Notes: generated by a model from the sequence alone, not told the origin. DNA of 64,000 bases from Limanda limanda (GCF_963576545.1 NC_083646.1:28959027-29023026), one strand, 5' to 3'. Shown: positions 31,190 to 43,292, numbered from the stretch's first letter. Numbers and translations are program-made.

Positions 31190-33600
31190 TGGATTAAGTC
31201 ACATGGGCCCAGACAGAATGAACTGAGATATAATTTTCTCCTTGGGCCATGCTCCTGGATCCAAGTAGTCATGTTTAGTTTCCTTTAGGTTTTGTGAGAA
31301 TTGTGGAATAATTGAATCAACATTTGGATTGAGAGTTTGTGCTTTTGATTTGATATGAGTTCATTGCATTTGAACACTTTGATATGGATTTCTTTCAATT
31401 TAGGTTGCAACACCAGCATTTGTTTGACTGATTTTCCTTCATGAATTTATTTCCGGTTGGATTTTCATTCCAAAACCTTTTGCATCAAAACAAATCCACA
31501 GACAGAGAAACATCCATTAAATGTTATTCCCACCACAGCACAGAAGATCAGCAGCAAACTCAGAGAAAGAGTGGTGATTCACATTTCCCCTTGATTCAGC
31601 GATCAGTGATTAATGTGCAGAGTGATTCAATCCTTAATCATTCCAGCAATTGTCCCCAATGAACCAACTATACAATATGCAGCAGGCATTTCTTCCATAA
31701 ACTGCTTTATTTGCGCACATTCATCCGTAAGGTTACCTTATTGTGATTTACTTTAACTACTCAGTATCTGAAGGGTTTGACAGCCAGCGCTAACCTCTGT
31801 GATCTCACCCCGATGTTTTGCCTGATTATCGACATTCAATTGATATTTTATCCGTTACACTGTCTGATGCTTCTTTGATGCCTGTTTTTGTTGAAAAAAA
31901 TATAGTGACTTCAAGAAAAAACGTGAGGTTGCACCTAATAATTTGAATGACGTGCTGATACAAAAATTCCTGCATTCCGAATGCGTTTCAACTTGTTTTG
32001 AAGAAACAATGATCAATTTATTCCACAACTTGCAACTTTTAGGAACATGACTTTCAGTTGAAATTTTATGATCAATTTATTTGATCATTGTGCGCACAAA
32101 CTCATAGATCAAAGCAATCAAACAGAAAATAGCATAGTGTAAGGGTGCCATAGTGAAGTTTAGCGGTCAACAAAAAAACTGCATTCCCACTCACCCTCTG
32201 TCCTCCCCACACACTCAAAAAAGAATTACTCCTAAAACATTGACTATGTATTTCGTTTACATGTAAATTTTCCATGTAATTTGATTACATAAGAAGTGTA
32301 AAGAGATACATTTACGCAATGTTTTTCTATAATGGTCAATCAGTGTAAATACATTAAATAACAGATTTGATACAATTTTGTTGTAAATGTAAACTTCTAC
32401 ATAAACCTTGCGTGTTTATTTAGTTATTGCATGTAAAGTTAAGGGTAATTTCTACATTAAGAAAGTATTATACATAAAAGTAATGAATTTCAAATTGGTT
32501 ATTCCATCTCCTGTAATAGATCACAAAGCAACACATACAAGCACAGTGTTGCAAACTTTATTGCCAGATCCATTTAAATACAAACATGGCCAATAGTAAA
32601 AAATGTTCCATCAGCAATTTAAGAGACACGGTATACGTCACCAATTCCCTGCCAATGCCAAGAAACATGGGCAATGGCAAAATTAAACACATTACCCAAA
32701 CTACAAGGTGCATCAGGTTTTCCAGTGAACAGTAAACCGAAGATTACTTACAAAACTTAGGTAAGGAAATGTATAAACTGCATGGATTTGTATCTTTTTC
32801 TGACAAACATGAAACTTGCAAATGTTTAAAATTCCACAACTTGCAACTTTTAGGAACATGACTTTCAGTTGAAATTTTACAATCAGGAAAGGCTTTCGAG
32901 TACATTATAAAAATCTGGAATAAATGCACTAGGCCCAGTTATGTATTATACCCCAAATTTCACTGGAGAGGCACAGGCACAAGACTGAATTATCAATAGG
33001 ATTCAACCAAAAACTAAACTAATAACACACCCTTTGGAAGAATCAGTTTTCGGGTTCCACTATGCTCCTCAAAACTAATTGGCAAAACAGAATCAAATAA
33101 GAAAACTACTTACCCTTTTAAACAAATTAACTACTGAGTCTTAATTTAAAGAACAAGCTCACTATGAGGGAGGCCAGTGTGAGCCCTGCTTATTGGCATC
33201 AGCATTCAAAATTGCACAATAAAGCAGAGGCATGTTAAAATATGCAACTGTCAGGAGGTTTTAGGGTGTGAAATAAAAGCTGTGATGACAAACTCATTGA
33301 CAGATGACAAAATCTGTGGACATCCAATATAACTGTCTGCTTTACTCAATCTTGCTAAGCCCTTGTGCCTTCCGTTTCCAGACAGATTTTTGCTGAGGTA
33401 TCTCAATTGTCACTTAGTAGCATTTTTAGTGATAATTCACGGACATTTTTACAAGATAAAAGTCCCAGTTTCTGCTTTATGTCATTGTTGAACAAACAAC
33501 AATGATTCATCTAGCAGTCATCTCCATATGTAACAGATATTACGAAAAGAAATAAAAATCTTACAAAAAATAGCTGTTGCAGTGTTTGCTTAATTTTTAT
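31190..33600. other. Unassigned region with a 48-bp direct repeat
   Basis: AT-rich, no exon recognised. TTCCACAACTTGCAACTTTT begins a 48-bp perfect direct repeat at 32021-32068 and 32832-32879. Since a minus-strand gene remnant lies just downstream in coordinates (33650-33960), part of this could be its former 3' flank. Confidence 0.45.
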
Positions 33601-33649
33601 TTAAACACCTGGCCTATTGAGGGGGGCTCATTCCAGTAATTTACCAGGT

Positions 33650-33960
33650 CATCAAAATGGCACTGTCCTTTGGGGACAGTTTGTTGCCATCCAAGTTCAT
33701 CAACACTTTCTGGAAGAACTCAAATGTGAATATGAGTTCCTTGGGATAGCTCAGGTTGAGTGTATAAATCAGTCCAAACAGCATGGCACAACCTTAGGAA
33801 ATGCATCTCAGGTCACACAGCCTCAATACCCTCAATCACCACTTCAACGTCCTCTGGCTTGTCCTCTTCATCACCTGCTTTGCGAATCATGTAAAGCCCC
33901 ATGGTGGTCTGCGCCAGTCTCTCTCTTAGGTTCCTCACCGTTGACATCCTGTTGGTGAAA
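33650..33960 (-). pseudogene. 3' exon of multicopy teleost gene (SAMD3-like), broken
   Basis: The minus strand, after an acceptor-like TTTTCACCAACAG near 33948, reads VRNLRERLAQTTMGLYMIRK, EDVEVVIEGIEAV, then after a frame slip and a TAA, AMLFGLIYTLNLSYPKELIF and FEFFQKVLMNLDGNKLSPK before a stop. This C-terminal pattern belongs to a large family of uncharacterised, sterile-alpha-motif-like teleost proteins. The frame slip and internal stop make this copy non-functional or a decayed last exon. Upstream exons were not found. Confidence 0.6.
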
Positions 33961-34909
33961 AATAAATTTACAATTTTGAAATAAAGAAAACATTGCAAGT
34001 TTAATGCTGAAAGCTTGTAGTAAAGTGCCATTACTAACCAAGTTCTCTTCGATGACAGTGTTGCTTTGAGGTAGACACACAAACTAAGCAAACAGTCCTT
34101 GAGTTAATGTCCTCACTCTGCGAAAGAAGGCATATTTAATATCATGAGGGACCACTTTACATTGTTCATAACCCTCTTCTCACCCAAGTGGTTACTTTAT
34201 TGACACGTAATGCACAAGGAATCCTTCTCTGTTTGACCTATAAGTTTTGATCAAATAGTACTTTAATATAAAAAAATGTCTAGGTTTTCAAAAATGTAAA
34301 AAACAGTTGTTTTTAGAAGGATTTTGCTTACTAAAATACATTACTTAAATAACGCAACAGCGTAATGCACTTGCCTTAGATGTCGGAGCCATGAGCAATC
34401 GGATCTTCCCTCCAGCAGCTCCTCCTCTATTGCTGAAGATCTTCAATTACTTAGCTGTTTATTTGTCAAGTTGTGCCAGGAACTAGTTTTCATTCACATA
34501 AATTCAGCATTTATCTATGAGAGAAACAGTGAAAGAAAAGAGATACACATCTAAACAAGATGGTTTTTTTTCCTGAGCTGAAAAAAGGACAAACAGAGAC
34601 GCAATGGCGCTTGGTCACCATCTTTTTAACTCCCTTGGGGAGTTGAATTGCAACCAGGCTAAGTAGATAGAGCCCTCCATTCTTGAATGGGGAGTTGTCT
34701 TTATCTTATATTCTGGTGTCTGTATTTGCTGTCTGTATTTACGGACTCAGCCAAACTATTACCAACAACAGTATCACTCACTGAGTCCAGTACACATATA
34801 CTATCAACACTGTAAGATTACAATTTTCTTACTTGCTGCAGCATGCTTTGTTGCCATAGAACCATATTCCATGGAGAGCCAACAGTCAGGTTTTCATTTC
34901 AACCAAATA

Positions 34910-36569
34910 CAGTCCCTGACAAAAGTCTTGTCGCTTGGGTACAAGTTGACCTTAAGTGCCCCTCAAATATATTTGTAAATAAAATTTTTCTCCAAGAAAT
35001 GGCTAATTTCAATCCCAACAGTTTTTGAAATAAAGTTTTGGTGCCAAACGAAACTGCTGAAAAGCATTCTAACGTTCACAGCTTGGTAAAGCCCACTGAG
35101 TCAGTTTTTGCAAAGACAAAAGTCTTGTCGCCTTGTCATATGATGCACCCAATGCTAGATTACAGCCTCACCTGTGATCAATAATTGATCAATCAATTAG
35201 TGGGTGTGTATAAAAAGAACCCCAGCACACCAGACCTTCACATCAACTGCAACTTGACCTCTGACAACATGCCTAAGATTCACCCTGAGACCAAAGCGTT
35301 GATTATCAAGAGGCTGAAGACCAGATACACTGCTGAGGTTGCTGACACCTTCAGTGTGTCTCAGCGTCAAGTACAAAGAATAAGAAAAAGATTTGAAGAG
35401 ACTGGAGATGTTTTTGACAAGCCCAGGTCCGGCAAACCACGCAAGACAACTGCTCGGGAGGAACGTTTGTTGGCTCGAAAATCCAAGGCCAGCCCCTTTT
35501 CCACTGCAGCAGAGCTCCACCAGGCCTGGTCACCTCAAGTCCCTGTGTCAACCAGGACAGTATGTAGAATTCTGTCTCGAAATGTCCTCCATGGTCGAAT
35601 CAGTGCCCAGAAACCAGCACTAAACAAAAGGCAATTAAAAAAACGTGTGGCATTTGCCAAGGCCCACAGCCTGCTAAAAGGATGGACGCTGGAAAAGTGG
35701 CAGAAGGTGAATTTCTCAGATGAATCTTTGGTTGAATTACATCACAGCCGCCGCAAATATTGCAGGAGACCTACTGGAGCCCGCATGGATCCGAGATTCA
35801 CCCAGAAAACAGTTAAGTTTGGTGGCGGAAAAATCATGGTCTGGGGTTACATCCAGTATGGGGGTGTGCCAGAGATTTGCAGGGTGGAAGGCAATTTCAA
35901 TAGCCTAAAATGTCAAGAAGTATTAGCTACCTCTTACATTCCCAACCATAAAAGGGGTCAAAAAAGCTCCATCGCATACTTCATCTCTACGTCAAAGTTC
36001 CTCAAGGCGAAGAAGATCAAGGTGCTCCAGGACTGGCCAGCCCAGTCACCAGACATGAACATCATTGAGCATGTCTGGGGTAGAATGAAAGAGGAAGCAT
36101 GGAAGACGAAACCAAAGAATCTTGATGAACTCTGGGAGGCATATAAGACTGCTTTCTTTGCTATTCCTGAAGACTTCATCAATAAATTGTTGGAATCATT
36201 GTCGAACCGTATGGATGCAGTCCTTCAAGCTCATGGAAGTCATACAAGATATTAAATATGGATCTCACAGCACGACTACTTAATTCACTGATGTTATGCA
36301 ACATATTTTTGTATTTGAAGTAAATTATTTGTTCAATTTTCACATTACTCTCTGTAGGCGACAAAACTTTTGTCTTGCCAAAATCTGACCTTTCTGTGCT
36401 CATTAAATGATCAATCTTTCTTCAATTAAGCAAAATTTATTTTAGTATATTTCGGAGGGTTTTAGCTTTCATATGAGCCATTTCTAAAACCAATGGATTA
36501 ATTAAAAGTCAGGTTATAAGCTGTTGTTTCTACAAAATGGATAAGTGATAAGACTTTTGTCAGGGACTG
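34910..36569 (+). mobile_element. Tc1-like transposon with IR/DR ends
   Basis: Flanked by TA (34908-34909, 36570-36571). Ends CAGTCCCTGACAAAAGTCTT in inverted orientation. The core GACAAAAGTCTTGTCGC occurs at the left end (34918) and again internally (35115); inverse-related copies are at 36358 and 36547. 1660 bp. It contains an uninterrupted transposase frame, unusual for copies in this window. Confidence 0.95.
35269..36255 (+). CDS. Tc1-like transposase, open but lacking second Asp
   Basis: From ATG 35269 (MPKIHPETKALI; the frame is open further upstream, but this Met follows the terminal repeat and begins the usual N-terminus) to TAA, 328 residues. Paired HTH region (VADTFSVSQRQVQRIRKRFE; KPRSGKPRKT linker), first catalytic Asp in NFSDES, GGGKIMVWG, and the Glu in SPDMNIIEHVWG. 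At the place where Tc1 proteins have a QQD-type motif this reads KRGQKSSIAYFIST, with no Asp: a small deletion with shifted frame there probably removed it. DNA binding could survive; cleavage should not. Confidence 0.85.
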   Translation: MPKIHPETKALIIKRLKTRYTAEVADTFSVSQRQVQRIRKRFEETGDVFDKPRSGKPRKTTAREERLLARKSKASPFSTAAELHQAWSPQVPVSTRTVCRILSRNVLHGRISAQKPALNKRQLKKRVAFAKAHSLLKGWTLEKWQKVNFSDESLVELHHSRRKYCRRPTGARMDPRFTQKTVKFGGGKIMVWGYIQYGGVPEICRVEGNFNSLKCQEVLATSYIPNHKRGQKSSIAYFISTSKFLKAKKIKVLQDWPAQSPDMNIIEHVWGRMKEEAWKTKPKNLDELWEAYKTAFFAIPEDFINKLLESLSNRMDAVLQAHGSHTRY

Positions 36570-36574
36570 TACTA

Positions 36575-37540
36575 TAGCACCTTAATTCGTTGATTACCTT
36601 ATCTTTAAGCAGAGAGGAGGAATCAGTGAAACCACCTGCCTTACAATCTGTTTGGAATGAAAATCTGCAGACTTTGCCCTGCTTATGAACCAGCTTGTGT
36701 CAGGCATGTAGTCGAGGTATGGAGATTTTTTTTAAACAAACATACCTGATTTTTACCTGAATCAATTATGTGGTGTTTTGCAGCCCAACACTTGGCCTGC
36801 CTGGACTAGCACCATTGTCGTTGAGCTAATCCCTACCTGTACAATCCATCAATACCAAAGTTGTTCAGCTACACAGAATCTGACCATTTAATTAACTGAT
36901 AGAATGTCATAATGCTGATATGCCACCACTTTTAGAGATCAAAAATGTCTGATTGTAAAAGTGAGTAGAGTCTCCCTTTATAATAAATCTCGGACAAACA
37001 TGTTCTCCAGAAATGCTATCCACATGAAAAACATTGGGAAAACAACAGTTTATAATGGATTTAGTGTACAATTCAAAAAATATATGGAATGACCTTTTCC
37101 CCAGGGGAGAAATTATATCAGTACACAAATATGGTAAGCAGTTATACATCTTAAGTTAACTTACAGAAACCCATCTGTTCATCCATTCTTCTACATGCAT
37201 GTCTGTTCTTCCATTAATCATTACAAAAGAGCAGAATTTCCAGTACAGGTCTCATCCTCTAATGGGCTGTGCCCCTCCAGTTGAGATGTGCTCGATGAAA
37301 TCTATCCCTCACAATTGTTCTGCCAAACCTTCCTCACCACCAGAGCCCTCTCTTCTCCCTCAGGCTGTGCAGCAGGGGCTGTTTGTAGGCAGCACCTGCT
37401 GTTTAAACAGGGAGATTTCATGTATTATGGTTATATTCTATTTTTAAATACTATACTATACTATTACTATAATATAATATCATGGCTGTAAGGCTGTTGT
37501 TCTTTGAGGTTGTATTAATGCCTGTGTTTGCATAGTGCGT
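36575..37540. other. No feature recognised
   Basis: AT-rich, no family motif on either strand. The stretch 37541-37645 ends in AGTTTGGGAACCCCTG, resembling a hAT right end, but no left end was found. Confidence 0.4.
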
Positions 37541-37869
37541 GTGCGTGGATGTGTGCAACATTATATACCACATCCAGGAACAGTGGTGGTTGCCAGCGTT
37601 ATTTTGGTGGTTGCGGGCTGAAAAGTTTGGGAACCCCTGGTCTAGATCAATTTTGCCCAAAGGCTCAAACCCTAATAGTCACAAATTGGAGCAAAAATAA
37701 TAGGGTTCTGAGCGATGTTCTACTAACCAAGCTCAATAAGAATTAATTGCTTTAGAATAAAAAAGAATTTCAATAATCAAAAATTTTTAATTTTAACATA
37801 AGCAAGATAAGATTATTTAAAAGACAAATACCAAGGTGGTTAGCAACTCAGGTTCAGTAAAATCTTTGA

Positions 37870-38340
37870 ATAATTAAAAAAATCCAAAGGTAACAAGTAA
37901 TGGGCAGCAAGGATTGGTGTAATGTGATCGCTTCTCTTAGTCTGCTTTAATAGCCTAGCAGCAGCATTTGGAATTAATTTGAGTCTTTAAATGTTTTGGT
38001 TACTGATGCCAGAATAAAGTTCATTGCAATAGTGAGGCCTGGAAGAATAAAAGGATGGTTGACAGAGGACAGTCTGCAGAGGACAGGAAATACCAGTCTC
38101 AGACAAAGCATGAGTCTGCATCACTTTGGTCACCTGAGTGCAAATGACAAATCAGAGTCGAACATAACACATTGATGGTTTCTGATTTGGAGTAATTTTA
38201 GGTAAAAGAGAGGAACACATAAAGAGGGAGCATCTCCCAGCTTTAATAAAAAAGACCTATTGGACCAGATATAGGAAAACGAATGCAGTCTCACATCCCT
38301 TTTACCAACAACATTCTTCAGACTGCTGATCAAGACACTT
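37870..38340 (-). pseudogene. L2-like LINE RT C-terminal fragment
   Basis: The minus strand at about 37880-37990 reads NAAARLLKQTKRSDHITPIL, a block diagnostic for the C-terminal side of L2-clade RT in fish. Flanking sequence to 38340 has the look of degraded LINE coding/3' sequence but no clear motif. Confidence 0.6.
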
Positions 38341-38499
38341 TGGTCCCTTGTATCAAAGTCTTCTACAAGCAGTAAGGAATTGGTGATTTACAAGCCAGAT
38401 TAAAAATTCTCAAAATTTAGATTGCTATTCATAAAAGAAACTAGTTTGGGAAAAACTTTTTTTTCTAGAACAGACGGGTCTTGTATGGAATCCCATTTC

Positions 38500-38745
38500 C
38501 GCCACAGTGATGAAGAAAATTACAGTGATGAAGAAAATTCATCACAGTGGATTATTATTATGAGATGGTATCTCATAATAATGATATACTAAGTCATACG
38601 ACGTCATTTACACCATGTTTTAAGCCTAAATGTCCTCTGATATCTTCTGATGAGGTGCATTCAGGGACCGTCGGAAATGTTCACGTCCGCTGGTATAGAC
38701 TCTTCTGGTTGACTTTTGGGCTTAAAACTGGGTGTAAATGACCTC
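38500..38745. repeat. Inverted-repeat cluster
   Basis: Three small structures: a tandem duplication ACAGTGATGAAGAAAATT (near 38503-38540), a palindrome ATTATTATGAGATGGTATCT (around 38550-38582), and a foldback pair near 38603-38626 and 38720-38742 (GTCATTTACACC...TTTTAAGCC). The last is probably a short MITE of about 145 bp. Confidence 0.6.
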
Positions 38746-38893
38746 GTTTCGAGTCAAATACAAACGTCGGGGCTTCCGGACACTTGGATGACACCACATG
38801 AGCAGTATGGAGGCATGTTGTGTTTTTTCTGTTTTATTACGTCTGAAGATAGGTAACTAAGCAGCTACACGCTTACCCCCTATTCTATAGTAT

Positions 38894-39231
38894 TGTAACG
38901 TCCCCACCTCACAGACGACACGGAACTTATTCTCTGAATAATTACTTTATTACAGTTAACACGAGCATGTCCAACTTGTCGTTCCTACTCCGTCACTCCC
39001 ACACCTAAACAACGTCCTCCTCACTTCACTTCCTCATTCACCCCTGACCCCCAACAAAACCAGCCAATGAGAGCCTGACTGCCACACAACCCCATCCCAT
39101 TGGTCCAGAACAGTCATATGTCCCACCCCGACTCGTTACCTGCCCTCAGGACATCTCAAAACTCCTTCAACACGGTGTCTTACTGAACATACGTCATAAC
39201 CAAAACATAAACATAAACCCAGTCCATTACA
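38894..39231 (-). mobile_element. Solo LTR
   Basis: 338 bp bounded by TGTAACG and CATTACA; on the minus strand it starts TGTAATGG, carries an AATAAA, and ends GTTACA. It is related to the LTR fragment at 9662-9943. No internal coding sequence is adjacent, so it is a solo LTR left by recombination. No clear TSD. Confidence 0.75.
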
Positions 39232-39239
39232 GCATAGAC

Positions 39240-40033
39240 AATTTAAGAAAAATGAGAAAGAAGAATAGAAGAAATTATCAAACAATATTTAGGCACTATG
39301 GGATGAAAGGGAGCATAACAATTAATTTAATATGATGTTCACAATGTCAGAACTGAATAAGGGGTTGAAGAAAGCTGGAAAAACAACTCCAGGGAAAGAT
39401 TAAGATACCTATATAGACAGTATTGTTATAATTTTATAATAAGGTATGCAGATATGGATCGTTGTTGGCCAAGTGAAAAGAAAAATATATTTTTCCAATG
39501 TGTAAACGAGGATAGATTCTAGTTTGGCAGAGTTTTATAGGCCAATAGCCCTAATGTCTAATATAGGAAAGATGATGGAGAAAAACATTAATAACAGATT
39601 ATTTTACTATCTACAAATGAAAGGGAGTTAAAATGTTATGAGAGTGGATTTAGGAAAGGAATTAACTTGAAAGACATTAAAGATGTTTAGCGAATAAAAA
39701 ATAAATAAGGGAGGCACAAAACAGTGGAGCATATATTTTAATTCTGTCCAAAATACCATCAAGAGAGATAAACATTTAAAATCTATCACCAAAAAGATAG
39801 TTTAACATTAGGTTTAAGAGAAATGTTGCTCAGGGATTCGTGTGATACATGATATACAGGGCGATATGCAGATGTCCAAAACCACAGGATTATACAATAG
39901 ATTTTAGGCAACCATCCTGTGTGAAGCACAATTCTTTCCAGGCGGTGGCGGTAATGCACCAAAAAGTTGTTTGCCAACCGCCATTTAATATCTCAAGAAG
40001 AAGAAGTAGTCGAAGAAGAAGAAGAAAAACTCG
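39240..40033 (+). pseudogene. LINE fragment with RT motifs and GAA-rich tail
   Basis: Plus-strand broken frames: a MSELNKGLKKAGKTTPGKD-like block, FYRPIALMSNIGKMMEK (RT domain), then an HIF-x-CPKYHQER-like C-terminal block near 39730. The end has GGTGGCGGTAATGCACCAAA, GCCAACCGCCATTTAATA and a GAA-rich tail (about 40000-40030), typical of a fish LINE 3' end. Clade not determined. Deletions between blocks show a dead copy. Confidence 0.65.
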
Positions 40034-40986
40034 AGAGAAGTTGCATTTGCGAAACAATGGAATAATTTAAACGTTTTACATCGTCTAGAGAGAGATAAAA
40101 AGAGAGGGTGGGTCCCTCGCATACCTTCTGTGATCAATCTCGTGATCTCTCGCTGCTGAGGGTCGTTGACAGGGCTGCACCAGGTGACTCGGATAATGAC
40201 GCGCTAACTAGAGAACATGAACGAGCCTTTGCTGTTATCTCTGTTGTTATAAGGGATTAAAACCATTGTTTGCCATAAATTCGTCATCGGATTTATATTG
40301 TTGGATTAAGCACTGGTTGGACTACTGCCACAAATAATATTATTGTAATCCCTTATCCCCTATCATAGACAAAAGAAAAGGCTCGCTCTTGTAGGAAGGG
40401 CATTTATTCATGGTGAACTTGATAATATATTGTTACGTATATTTAACGCAGTTTAACGGAAAAGCGGGCAAGGGCATGTACGCTATCGCGCATGTTGAAT
40501 AAACGGAGCCCTTTGGATAAAGTTTTCTGGCGGAAAAAACAGATCCTCTTAACTGCAATTACCGCAAACTGGCTGGCTTGACCGCAGTTGATAAATCGGA
40601 CAGGTATCCCAGTACCACATTAACTTTAAAGCGGGGTAAGGTCAAGTTACAAGTTGACTCCCTAAGGTTAAAGCAGTTTAGTTCGCTGTTTAAATATCAA
40701 AAGCTAATAGGCGTCAGTCAGTGGAGAAGCTGTTTTCTTCAAGAACAAATGAGTACATCATTTTTTATATGTCATCTCTTTATTTCCCCTATGTCTTTTG
40801 TGTGGTGATCCTAGAGTGACTGAAAATCGTTTTTTCTAATAGTTATTTACTAGGCTGTGAGAGTAATGATGTTTACGGCAGAGGCTCAAACATTTTCTTT
40901 AAAGAAAATGTTAAAAAAAATGTTTTAAAGAAAGGAGCTCTACACTGAATAATTATACAGGTTGCTATTTATGGTGTTTTTGTCAG
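40034..40986. other. Region upstream of ppp1r35 coding exon
   Basis: No coding motif recognised. A promoter and 5' non-coding exon of ppp1r35 would be expected here or further upstream; nothing in the sequence fixes their position. The acceptor-like TTTTTGTCAG at 40977-40986 shows that the exon at 40987 is probably preceded by another exon. Confidence 0.35.
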
Positions 40987-41167
40987 AATGAGGACCTCCT
41001 CGCTTCCTTCTCCTCCACATCCTACACCCCTTCTTATGTCCAGCTCTTCTCCAAGTGGCTGTGCAGAACTCGACCTGTCTGTCACACTCAGCCCCACCCC
41101 CAACACTGGCCAGTCAGAGATGAAGCCCAGCCCCCCAGGACATACCAGAGGAAAGAATAAGGAACAG
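40987..41167 (+). CDS. ppp1r35: ppp1r35, first recognised coding exon
   Basis: After acceptor GTCAG (40986), ATG at 40988 opens MRTSSLPSPPHPTPL and continues to AELDLSVTLSPTP and GKNKEQ, with donor CAG/GTGACA after 41167. The LDLS-xx-LSP block followed by a basic stretch corresponds to the N-terminal half of PPP1R35, a centriolar protein needed for centriole elongation that binds protein phosphatase 1. The ATG may be the start, or the exon may continue an upstream one. Low-complexity Pro/Ser composition is usual here. Confidence 0.75.
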
Positions 41168-41568
41168 GTGACAATTTTATCCTTTTGTCCTTATATCGCT
41201 CTTTTCAGACATGAACTGCAGGTATACTCTGGAGAATGGGCTATGGAGTTTACCTGCAGTTTGCTTTTCACACATGCATAACACAGTTCTCTGCACAGAC
41301 ACGTTTACAACAATAATAATAACAAATCCGTCGCATTATTCAGGCGAGAGGTGGAGCAGTGGGTGCAGCAGGCAGTGACAGCAAGTAACGTATTAACTAC
41401 CTCTCACTTTGAATCATCAAAGACTTCTTCAGGCAGGGCTCACAACAACAACAAATACCATAATGAGAATGCAGTTTAATCCCACATTGCCTCTAATGCA
41501 TTACTGAATGGCATCCTTTGAAGGCACAACAGTCTGTCTAAACAAAGCCAAACCGGCTTCTGTGCAGG

Positions 41569-42114
41569 TGTGACGGTCTGTGCTTGTACTGCTGCTCTTT
41601 TCACTCATCTCTCATGACTCAGGCTTGGTAGAACAATTAAACTTTATTCTTCGGTGTAGTGGAAACTGCATCTCTCTGACACGTGATCGTATAGATTTGC
41701 CTTAAACTACTATAAACAAACATACTCGGTGTAGTGGAAACTGCATCTCTCTGACACGTGATCGTATAGATTTGCCTTAAACTACTATAAACAAACATAC
41801 CTGTAACCACAAATGGAACACAATCATCTATAAAAGAAAAGTTACAAAAAATGCATATTATTAAACACTAAATTAACCATAATTAACTAAAACACTGACA
41901 GACAGAAGGGACACAACTTACTCGGTGTAGTGGAAACTGCATCTGAAGGAAAAAAGAAGTTTTCTCCCGCTAATCCCCACTAATCCCCGGAAGTTCCTGT
42001 TGTGGCCCTTCAAAATAAAATAAACACGGCAAAATAAAAGAAATACACAAAAAACAATGACTGCAGTTCCAAGTTGAACAGGATTTTAACAATTAACATA
42101 TTTACCCCGTTACA
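41569..42114 (-). mobile_element. Solo LTR in ppp1r35 intron
   Basis: 546 bp from TGTGACGG to CGTTACA with a 4-bp TSD CAGG (41565-41568, 42115-42118). On the minus strand it starts TGTAACGGGG and has AATAAA near 41645. It contains a 75-bp tandem duplication (41651-41725, 41726-41800; TCGGTGTAGTGGAAACTGCA) and a third partial unit near 41921. No internal region is present. Confidence 0.8.
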
Positions 42115-42934
42115 CAGGCATGGTCCAGCCTTCCTGTATCTCTAAGGGACAATTTCAAAAGGAGGGCAGACCCGTATTAGTAAGATCGATCAAGTTTTTG
42201 CACTAATCTGATTTATGTCCTTTTCTTTCTCTTATCAGTCTACTGTGAACTGTCATTTACTTGGAAGAGTTTGCCTCTTATTTTCTCTTCACCAATACTA
42301 TATTGTACAATATATTTTGGGGATTTAATTTTGTACCATATTGGAAAAAAAGGAAGTGGATCAATAATCTGGCTTGAAAGTAGCTCCTTACGTCTGAATC
42401 TCCCCTTTCCCGTCTCCAAAATATCAGTATGCATTGGTAAAAATTTGCATGCAAGTGCACAAATTCTTACTTCAAGTTTAAAAAAAATTATATATCCTAA
42501 CCTCTGAACGAGAAGTGACGAATAAACACAAAGTGGGGTCTGAAACATGCATACGTACACATATAGCCACATTCTCTGAGCTGTGTGGTAGCAAATGCGT
42601 CCTGGGCCACATTTGAAGGACTGCCTACTCAGCGGTGTAAATCAGGTTTATTTACACTTCTTAGTGCACATATGCTGATTTCTTTGTGGCCACTTTTTGA
42701 ACACAAATGACATGATTATTTGCATATAAACTAGGCGATATCCAACAACTCTATGTATGTCTGTGAATAGATGTAATTTGAGTAGTCAAGTTGTGATCAG
42801 ATCTCTCAGGATGCATTTTAATATCAGGTTTTAACAGGGCTGATGTTAACTCATTGGGAGGATATGGGCGTGCAGGTGTGTGTGTATGAAAAGGGAGTGT
42901 GTAGCAGCCCAGGCTGAGAGTAGTTGCATAGGGG

Positions 42935-43210
42935 CGGCTGTGGGTGAGGGGTAGAGTGGTCGTCCTCCAACCTGAAGGTCGGCGGTTCGATCTCCAGTCT
43001 GAACCATATGCATGCCGAAGTGTCCTTGGGCAAGATGCTGAACCCTCAATAGCCCCCCATAGAATAACCAAGTGCTGCAAGTAGATGCACTGTATGAATG
43101 TGTGTATGAATGTGTGTGTGGATGGGTGAATGTGAAACTGTACTGTAAAGCGCTTTGAGTGGTCATCATCAGACTATAAAAGCGCTATATAAATACAAAG
43201 CCATTTACCA
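42935..43210 (+). mobile_element. tRNA-derived SINE
   Basis: The head contains box A-like GGGTGAGGGGTAGAGTGG and box B-like GGTTCGATCTC at tRNA spacing, then a body (CCGAAGTGTCCTTGGGCAAG) and tail GTAAAGCGCTTTGAGTGGTC ... GCGCTATATAAATACA. This is a common teleost SINE transcribed by RNA polymerase III. A second copy is at 45345-45720. Confidence 0.85.
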
Positions 43211-43292
43211 TTTATCATAATGGGCCATGCACTGTATTTCTCAGAGCAAGAGTGCAAATTTGTTGGTTCCAACAAATTTCAACAGTGAAATG

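Noticed and set aside
34560..34660. Possible upstream exon of the SAMD3-like remnant
   Set aside because: No frame continues the family pattern; short similarity could not be supported.
41345..41388. Candidate extra ppp1r35 exon (TTCAG/GCGAGAGGTGG...)
   Set aside because: No good donor follows, and joining 41167 directly to 44522 gives the conserved QVCF motif.
42240..42572. 110-residue minus-strand open frame
   Set aside because: No family similarity; low-complexity intronic sequence.
42935..43010. tRNA gene
   Set aside because: Box A and box B are present, but the arms do not fold as a tRNA and a SINE body and tail follow.
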